DNA from: Bacteroidales bacterium | GTDB taxonomy: Bacteria > Bacteroidota > Bacteroidia > Bacteroidales > JAADGE01 | Direction: 5' to 3' | Length of the DNA: 11,573 bases | Assembly: GCA_026987795.1 (NCBI GenBank) | Contig: JALSMF010000351.1 | Location: 1 to 11,573 of the forward strand | In this document: piece after piece, positions 6,269 to 11,573 of the stretch | How the letters are laid out: the number at the start of each line of letters is the position of its first letter | Numbering within the stretch: the first letter of the stretch is position 1 | The notes under the pieces: model-generated | Told to the model about the DNA's origin: nothing | Seen by the model: only the letters and a program-made list of their open reading frames with translations | Database searches by the model: none | Made by a program: the position numbers and the translations under genes

Positions 6269-7543
6269 CTAATCATATTTGAATTCTTCATATGCAACTT
6301 TTTCTCCCGCACCGAATAAAATGTTTTTTACGGCTTTCCAAATATGGTCTGCATTCGGCGGACATCCCGGGATATAGTAATCAATTTTGATAATATCGCT
6401 TACAGAATATACTTTGTTTAATAATTTAGGAATATCTTCATGATAAGGGATTATTTTTTCATCATTTTCACTTGAAATTGAATTTAAATAAGCCTCTTCC
6501 AAACAGTCTTTTAGAGGCAGAGTATTTCTCATAGCCGGCATACCTCCCCAAATGGAACATTCTCCGAGTGCAACAATTACGTTGCATTTTTTTCTGAACT
6601 CTCTCAAGACTTCAAAATTTTCTGAATTGGCAACACCACCTTCGATAATTCCGATATCACATTGCTTTGTAAAATTTTTAATGTCTGTAAGCGGCGACTT
6701 ATTAAATTCAACAAGTTCAAGAATATCAATAAGTTCTAAATCAATATCAAGTAAAGACATATGACACCCGAAACATCCTGCAAGCGAAGTTGTTGCTACT
6801 ATTTTCTTTTTTCCGTCTTTAGGAATATCTATTTTTATATCTTCTGACGGTATCCATTTTATATCTTTATCAACATCAAATTTACGGTCGCCGAATGGTT
6901 TTGCAACATTTTTTCCTTTTGCTATAATTGCTCCTACCGGACAAAGTCTTGCAGCTTCAATTACTTGTTCATCTGTTAATTCCTTAGCTTTTTCATAGTC
7001 CATCCCAACCAACATATTATGTCCTCTGTTTTGGAAATAGAAAACATTTTCGCCTTTGTTTGTTTTTACTTCGTGAACACAACGTTTGCATAAAATACAT
7101 CTGTTATGTTCCATAAAAATTCTGTCGTCTTTAAAATCCCTGGGGCGTTCTTCGAATAAGTGAGGAAAACGTGATGAAGAAATTCCCATTTCGTAGCCTT
7201 TATGCTGCAATTCGCAATCACCGCTTTTTGCACATGCCGGGCAATAGTGATTTCCTTCTGCAAAAAGCATTTCCACTATTGCTTTTCTGTTATCGAGAAC
7301 TTCGGGGGTATTTACTTCAACTTTCATTCCGTCGAATACTTTTCTTGTACACGCTGTATCCGGCTTACCGTTAATATTTACGGTACAGACGCGACAGGTT
7401 CCGAGCGGCGGATATATTTCTTTAAAATGACAAAGAGTGGGAATATAAAATCCGTTATTTTTTGCGGCTTCAATTAAAGATTGTCCTTCTATTGCTTCGA
7501 ACTCTTTGCCGTCTATGGTTATTATTACTTTTCTTAAATCCAT
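6269..7543 (-). CDS. hoxUY: HoxU-HoxY fusion: diaphorase iron-sulfur subunit joined to hydrogenase small subunit
   Basis: One uninterrupted 424-aa frame contains two proteins that are normally separate. Residues 1 to about 224 are HoxU, like the N-terminus of NuoG: a ferredoxin-type [2Fe-2S] site (C38, C50, C53, C65), a His/Cys3 [4Fe-4S] site in GNHYCPACAKSGDCELQ (H99, C101, C104, C110), and a further [4Fe-4S] site (C149, C152, C155, C201). A charged linker at about 225-247 follows. Residues about 248-424 are HoxY: C257xxC260 in LAGCFGC, C329 in GECSIWGG, and C394 in PGCPPN ligate the proximal [4Fe-4S] cluster beside the NiFe site. The order matches separate hoxU and hoxY genes in Ralstonia, so this is a fusion of neighbours. 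It would carry electrons from HoxH to HoxF in one chain. It starts 2 nt after hoxF ends. Subunit identity is certain; how widespread the fusion is, I cannot tell. Confidence 0.95.
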   Translation of the reverse strand: MDLRKVIITIDGKEFEAIEGQSLIEAAKNNGFYIPTLCHFKEIYPPLGTCRVCTVNINGKPDTACTRKVFDGMKVEVNTPEVLDNRKAIVEMLFAEGNHYCPACAKSGDCELQHKGYEMGISSSRFPHLFEERPRDFKDDRIFMEHNRCILCKRCVHEVKTNKGENVFYFQNRGHNMLVGMDYEKAKELTDEQVIEAARLCPVGAIIAKGKNVAKPFGDRKFDVDKDIKWIPSEDIKIDIPKDGKKKIVATTSLAGCFGCHMSLLDIDLELIDILELVEFNKSPLTDIKNFTKQCDIGIIEGGVANSENFEVLREFRKKCNVIVALGECSIWGGMPAMRNTLPLKDCLEEAYLNSISSENDEKIIPYHEDIPKLLNKVYSVSDIIKIDYYIPGCPPNADHIWKAVKNILFGAGEKVAYEEFKYD

Positions 7544-7545
7544 AA

Positions 7546-9291
7546 TTAATTATTTTTTACGTAATCATAGTAATCATTTAATGCTGCCGATAGGTTGAAA
7601 GACTTTTCTTTTTGTCCTTTTTCTTTGAATATTTCAGGGAATTTATCTATTGCTTCAACCATAAAGTTTGTTGAGGTTTTTCCTAAACCGCAACGACTCG
7701 TGTCTCGTAAAACTTTTGCCCAGGTTTTAATTTCTTCAATTTCATCGAACGTTGCTTCTCCTTTTTTAATTTTTTCAAGTCTTTTTCCCATAAGGTAGTT
7801 TCCTGCCCTGCAAGGAGTGCAAAGTCCGCACGATTCGGCTATAAAGAAGTTTGAAAAATTTGTAAGTATGTCAAAAACATCTCTTTTAGAGTTAAAAATC
7901 ATAACAGAACCTCCTCCTCTTATGTAAGGGTTGTATTTATTTCCCATTTCAACTCCGGATATTATATGGTGCAGGTCTTCTTTTGTCCTGATTGTCCCTG
8001 CAAAGCCGTTAAATTGTATGTAATTTACATCATCGGCTTCACATAAGTTAAGCATTTCTTCAATTGTCATTCCCCATTCTATTTCATATATTCCGGGTTT
8101 TTTACAGTCACCGGAAATCGAAAGTAATTTTGTTCCTTGTGAGTTTTCCGTTCCTTTTTTGCTGAAAATTTCGCTTCCGAATTCCATAATTCTGGCTGCG
8201 ACACATAATGTTTCAACATTATTAACAAGTGTAGGCTTATCAAGGTATCCTCTTTCTACCGGAAAAAATACTTTTGTTCTCGGTCCTCCTCTTTTGCCTT
8301 CCATAGATTCTATAAGAGCTGTTTCTTCTCCGCAAACATAAGCTCCGGCACCCATAACAACAGAAATGTCAAAATCAAAACTTTTACCGAGAATATTTTC
8401 TCCGAGTAAACCTATATCATAAAAGTGTTGTATTGTGTCTTCAATTTTTTTCTTTAAAAATCTGTATTCTGCTCTCAAATAAATGAAGCCTTTATTTGCC
8501 CCGATTGCATATCCTGCCGTTATCATACCTTCGAGCATTAAACCGGGCATTTGATTTATAAGAACTCTGTCTTTAAATGTTCCGGGTTCTCCTTCGTCTG
8601 CATTGCATATTATATATTTTTGCATACTTTGCGAGTGTCGCGCAAACTCCCATTTCAGTCCGGTAGGAAAAAACGCGCCGCCCCTGCCGGTTAGTCCTGA
8701 ATCTTTAATATCTTGTATTACTTCTTGGGGATGTTTTTTTACTAATTTTAAAATGCTTTCTCCTTCTTTATATTCTCTGAAAAGAACAGGTTCGCCTTTA
8801 TCGTTTTTGTATCTTATATAATCTTTTACTTCATCTTTTATTTCCTCAATTTTTCCGCCCTTTCTGAGATGTTCAATAATATTTTTAACTTTTCCGGGAG
8901 TAAGGTTTACAACCGGCATAAAATTAATTAATGCCGCCGGTTCCTGATCGCTTAAACCGATACATGATGTTTCAAACAGGCTGAATGTTCCTGTTGGGTC
9001 CGTTCCGCCGAAAACGGCACCGGTTTCTTTTTCTAATGCTTCCCTGATTTTATGAAAACCTTTAATTTCGGAAATCATACTGTTGTTTAAGTAAATCGTA
9101 TATTTTCCGGTTGGTTTTCTTTTAAAAAAATGATAAAAAGATATTACACCTTCAATTTCTATCCAGGAAATACCGAGTTCTTTTGAGAGTTTTTTAATAT
9201 CTGATGTGCTTATATAACCTTTTTCATTTTGAAACTCCCATAAGTATTCTAACAGTTGTGTTCTGTCTTTTCCGGTTGCTGCATATTTCAT
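7546..9291 (-). CDS. hoxF: NAD-reducing hydrogenase diaphorase subunit HoxF (NuoE-NuoF type)
   Basis: This flavoprotein exchanges electrons between NAD(H), FMN and the iron-sulfur chain. At 581 aa it matches the long Ralstonia-type HoxF. Residues 1 to about 145 form a HoxE/NuoE-like thioredoxin domain, but only C110 (in SCIGLSDQEP) remains of the four [2Fe-2S] cysteines. Residues about 165-480 are the NuoF core: GRGGAFFPTGLKW (202-214) and NADEGEPGTFKDR (230-242) for FMN and NAD, and GAGAYVCGEETALIESMEGKRG. The C-terminal [4Fe-4S] site is ESCGLCTPC (C488, C491, C494) plus C534 in TSRCGLG. The glycine-rich loop has Phe207 where the family has Gly. A longer frame begins at 9336, but its 15 extra residues look untranslated and the ATG at 9291 fits the Ralstonia N-terminus better. 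It is first in the operon. Confidence 0.94.
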   Translation of the reverse strand: MKYAATGKDRTQLLEYLWEFQNEKGYISTSDIKKLSKELGISWIEIEGVISFYHFFKRKPTGKYTIYLNNSMISEIKGFHKIREALEKETGAVFGGTDPTGTFSLFETSCIGLSDQEPAALINFMPVVNLTPGKVKNIIEHLRKGGKIEEIKDEVKDYIRYKNDKGEPVLFREYKEGESILKLVKKHPQEVIQDIKDSGLTGRGGAFFPTGLKWEFARHSQSMQKYIICNADEGEPGTFKDRVLINQMPGLMLEGMITAGYAIGANKGFIYLRAEYRFLKKKIEDTIQHFYDIGLLGENILGKSFDFDISVVMGAGAYVCGEETALIESMEGKRGGPRTKVFFPVERGYLDKPTLVNNVETLCVAARIMEFGSEIFSKKGTENSQGTKLLSISGDCKKPGIYEIEWGMTIEEMLNLCEADDVNYIQFNGFAGTIRTKEDLHHIISGVEMGNKYNPYIRGGGSVMIFNSKRDVFDILTNFSNFFIAESCGLCTPCRAGNYLMGKRLEKIKKGEATFDEIEEIKTWAKVLRDTSRCGLGKTSTNFMVEAIDKFPEIFKEKGQKEKSFNLSAALNDYYDYVKNN

Positions 9292-9548
9292 ATAATAAAT
9301 TTTTAAATTTTTCTGTTGTAAAGTTCTGAAAAACAAGTCTGTATATCAATGACATTTATCATATTTATATTTCTTTATTTTGTAGACTGTGTAATATATT
9401 GTTTTTTAGGGTATTATGTATTTTTTTGTAAATTTAGTATCTCTATTTATAATTTTTCTAAATTAAATTATTATTATTTACGATAAATTAAATTTGTATT
9501 TTCAGGATGTTTATTTTAGAATTGCAGTATTATAAGATTTAATTTATT
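9292..9548. other. Divergent intergenic region between hoxF and the EEP-family gene
   Basis: About 257 bases of very AT-rich DNA separate the two divergent starts and must hold the hox operon promoter (minus strand) and the promoter of the rightward pair. On the plus strand an exact TAnnTTTG occurs at 9489-9496. On the minus strand I found no exact TAnnTTTG upstream of hoxF. A tandem 8-mer AAATTTTT lies at 9297-9312, but it is low-complexity. I see no tRNA, small RNA or terminator hairpin here. Confidence 0.6.
9489..9496 (+). promoter_or_regulatory. Candidate -7 element for the EEP-antiporter pair
   Basis: TAAATTTG is an exact match to the Bacteroidota TAnnTTTG element, about 52 nt upstream of the TTG start codon at 9549. 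No convincing -33 TTTG lies at the expected distance upstream, and the region is AT-rich enough for chance matches. Confidence 0.4.
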
Positions 9549-10616
9549 TTGAAAAAGCTTCTTTTTAGAACAGGTATTTTGCTTAACTGGATTTTTGCCG
9601 CTTTGTTGTTATTTTCGGGATTTTCGGTTTTTATAAGTCCGGATATTATTCCTTATACGGCGTTGTTGGGTTTGCTTTTTCCTTTTTTAATTTTTGTAAA
9701 TATTATTTTTCTGATTTTCAGAATTTTTTATAAAAAGGGTTATTTTTTTATATCTCTTTTGGCTTTAGTATTAAGTTTTTACAGAATAAAAGATTCTTAT
9801 GCTTTTCAAAATAAAAAAGTTGTGAGTGCCCCGATTAACCCTTTAAAGGTTATGTCTTACAACGTAAGAATGTTTGATATTTACAATTGGACGGGTAATA
9901 ATTCCGGAGACAGTATTTTAGAAATTATTAAAAGAGAAAATCCTGATATTATATGTATTCAGGAATTTTATTCAAATAATAAATTTGATTATCAAAACAA
10001 GATAATAAATATTCAGAAAACGAAAGATTATATTATTTCTTCAAAAAACAAATCAGGATATTCCGGAAATGCCGTTTTCAGCAAATATCCCATTATTTCA
10101 AGCGGCTATGTTGACGTAGGTTCTGAAAAACAAAAATGTATTTATGCGGATATTGTAAAGTTCAGAGATACCGTAAGGGTTTACAGTATTCATTTAGCAT
10201 CAATTCATTTGGATGATAATGATTATGAGTTTATGAAAAAAATAAACGAAAATGATAAAGAAAAAAATATTGAAGGAGTAAAGGATATAAGTCAAAAACT
10301 CTTAAATGCTTATGAAATACGAGCAAAAGAGGTTAAAACTCTTGCTCCTCACATTGAATCATCTCCTTATCCTGTAATTGTTTGCGGTGATTTTAATGAT
10401 ACTCCCGTTTCTTACACATATAAAACTATAAAAGGAAATTTAAAGGATGCTTTTTTAACTTGCGGAACAGGAATAGGGCATACTTATGCTAAAAGTTTAC
10501 CTTTGTTCAGAATAGACTATATTTTTTATGATAAAAAAATGAATGCAGCTTCTTTCAGGAGAATAAAAAAAGATTTTTCGGATCATTATCCTGTCAGTTG
10601 CATTATTGAATTATAA
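9549..10616 (+). CDS. Membrane-anchored endonuclease/exonuclease/phosphatase family protein
   Basis: A 355-aa protein with three hydrophobic segments (about residues 9-29, 36-60 and 64-78), followed by a metal-dependent hydrolase domain of the EEP (DNase I/sphingomyelinase) superfamily. Catalytic motifs are present in order: SYNVRMFD with N105, ICIQEF with E139 (metal ligand), an IHLASIHLD segment with the expected histidine, CGDFNDTP (D281, N283), RIDYIF (D323), and SDHYP with the terminal D345-H346 pair. The domain therefore appears catalytically intact. The substrate (nucleic acid, phospholipid or inositol phosphate) cannot be read from sequence. The start is TTG at 9549, because an in-frame TAA sits at 9540-9542 and no ATG occurs between. 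An antiporter gene begins 9 nt downstream, so the two are probably co-transcribed. Confidence 0.88.
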   Translation: MKKLLFRTGILLNWIFAALLLFSGFSVFISPDIIPYTALLGLLFPFLIFVNIIFLIFRIFYKKGYFFISLLALVLSFYRIKDSYAFQNKKVVSAPINPLKVMSYNVRMFDIYNWTGNNSGDSILEIIKRENPDIICIQEFYSNNKFDYQNKIINIQKTKDYIISSKNKSGYSGNAVFSKYPIISSGYVDVGSEKQKCIYADIVKFRDTVRVYSIHLASIHLDDNDYEFMKKINENDKEKNIEGVKDISQKLLNAYEIRAKEVKTLAPHIESSPYPVIVCGDFNDTPVSYTYKTIKGNLKDAFLTCGTGIGHTYAKSLPLFRIDYIFYDKKMNAASFRRIKKDFSDHYPVSCIIEL

Positions 10617-10625
10617 ACTCAAATT

Positions 10626-11573
10626 ATGCTTAATTTTTTGTTTCTTGCAGGCGGAATTGTCTTAGTTATTTACGGAGCAAATTTTTTAGTTGACGGTTCT
10701 TCTTCTGTTGCGAAAAAATTGGGAATTAATGATTTAGTAATAGGACTTACCGTTGTTGCTTTCGGAACTTCGGCTCCGGAACTTACCGTAAATATTTTTT
10801 CGGCATTAAAAGGTTCAACGGATATTGCAACCGGAAACATATTAGGAAGTAATATCAGTAATATTTTTTTAATTATCGGCGTTGCTGCTGTTATTTATCC
10901 TATTCATATACAGAATAATACTAAATGGAAAGAGATACCTTTCAGTCTGCTTGCAGTTGTTATTTTAGGAATTCTTGCTAATGATATTTTATTTAATAAT
11001 GAAACTGAAAATCTTATTTCCCGAAGTGACGGACTTATTCTTTTAAGTTTTCTTGTTATTTTTCTTATATATACGTTCGGAATTGCTAAGAATAAAAATT
11101 CTTTAATTATTCAGAATGAAAATATTAAGAAACTTCCGGTTTGGAAAGCTGTTTTGTTTATAATTGCAGGTCTTGTCGGATTATATTTCGGAGGAAAATA
11201 TTTAATTGAAGGGGCTGTTAATATTGCAAGACTTCTCGGAATGTCAGAACGTGTTATCGGTTTAACCGTCATTGCCGTCGGTACTTCTTTGCCTGAACTT
11301 GCAACCTCAATAGCTGCGGCACGAAAGAAAAAGCCGGATATTATTATAGGAAATGTTATAGGATCAAATATTCTGAATGTATTTTTTATTCTCGGAATAA
11401 CAGCAACCATAAATCCTTTGCCTTTTAATGCCGAAATAAATTTTGACCTGCTGATTGCAATACTTGCAAGTATTTTATTGTTTATAACGACTATGACTAT
11501 AGGAAAAAAAGTAATTGTAAGAACTGAAGGTATAATTTTCCTGATTATTTATTTTTCTTACATAACTTATTCT
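10626..11573 (+). CDS. Calcium/sodium antiporter (CaCA family), 3' end cut by window
   Basis: An open frame from ATG at 10626 runs to the window edge without a stop, giving 316 codons; family members are about 310-330 aa, so only a few residues should be missing. It is an inner-membrane cation exchanger with about ten predicted helices in two inverted halves. The alpha-1 repeat is GLTVVAFGTSAPE (E52), followed by GNILGSN. The alpha-2 repeat is GLTVIAVGTSLPE (E224), followed by GNVIGSN. The two glutamates are the expected Ca2+ ligands of this family, like E. coli YrbG and archaeal NCX. A loop containing charged residues separates the halves (about 130-170). It follows the EEP-family gene by 9 nt. 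The ion specificity is inferred from the family only. Confidence 0.94.
   Translation, partial: MLNFLFLAGGIVLVIYGANFLVDGSSSVAKKLGINDLVIGLTVVAFGTSAPELTVNIFSALKGSTDIATGNILGSNISNIFLIIGVAAVIYPIHIQNNTKWKEIPFSLLAVVILGILANDILFNNETENLISRSDGLILLSFLVIFLIYTFGIAKNKNSLIIQNENIKKLPVWKAVLFIIAGLVGLYFGGKYLIEGAVNIARLLGMSERVIGLTVIAVGTSLPELATSIAAARKKKPDIIIGNVIGSNILNVFFILGITATINPLPFNAEINFDLLIAILASILLFITTMTIGKKVIVRTEGIIFLIIYFSYITYS

Noticed and set aside
6269..9291. Complex I (NuoEFG) or electron-bifurcating [FeFe] HydABC genes
   Set aside because: The HoxY domain and HoxH with RxCGIC and DPCxxC motifs follow directly, and no H-cluster motifs or C-terminal ferredoxin domain on the HoxF protein are present.
9292..9336. 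Fifteen-residue N-terminal extension of HoxF starting at the ATG at 9336
   Set aside because: The extra residues show no similarity to HoxF N-termini, and the internal ATG at 9291 gives the expected spacing to the DRTQLL segment. It remains possible.
11111..11410. Minus-strand frame opposite the antiporter
   Set aside because: The plus strand carries both conserved alpha repeats of the CaCA family here, so the opposite frame is a shadow.

Overview
The window is AT-rich. It uses TAnnTTTG-type -7 elements, lacks obvious Shine-Dalgarno sequences, and carries a DUF1573 lipoprotein. Together these suggest a member of the Bacteroidota; I cannot name the genus. Coding density is high and no gap exceeds about 260 bases.

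Layout. Left part, + strand: 3-methyladenine DNA glycosylase (tag), a small DUF1573 lipoprotein, a class I/II PLP aminotransferase, and hypE (hydrogenase cyanide-ligand maturation), whose start overlaps the aminotransferase stop. Then on the - strand, converging on hypE, two tandem paralogous small proteins with a SpoIIAA/STAS-like look. Centre, - strand, read from right to left: hoxF, a fused hoxU-hoxY gene, hoxH, and the HoxH maturation protease, followed by a clear intrinsic terminator. Right part, + strand, diverging from hoxF: a membrane-anchored endonuclease/exonuclease/phosphatase-family protein and a Ca2+/Na+ antiporter that runs off the window edge.

How the genes work together. The central operon encodes a cytoplasmic NAD+-reducing [NiFe] hydrogenase of group 3d, Ralstonia (Cupriavidus) HoxFUYH type. 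HoxH carries the NiFe site. The HoxY part holds the proximal [4Fe-4S] cluster. The HoxU part holds one [2Fe-2S] and two [4Fe-4S] clusters. HoxF holds FMN, the NAD(H) site and a [4Fe-4S] cluster. HypE helps build the Fe(CN)2CO centre, and the M52-type protease trims the HoxH C-terminus after nickel insertion. The other hyp genes are not in the window.

The most notable point is that HoxU and HoxY, normally separate subunits on either side of the diaphorase/hydrogenase interface, are one 424-residue polypeptide. The HoxE-like domain of HoxF has lost three of four cluster cysteines, the HoxF glycine-rich loop has a Gly-to-Phe change, and a 16-bp degenerate tandem repeat separates hoxUY from hoxH. 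These are the main leads for follow-up.
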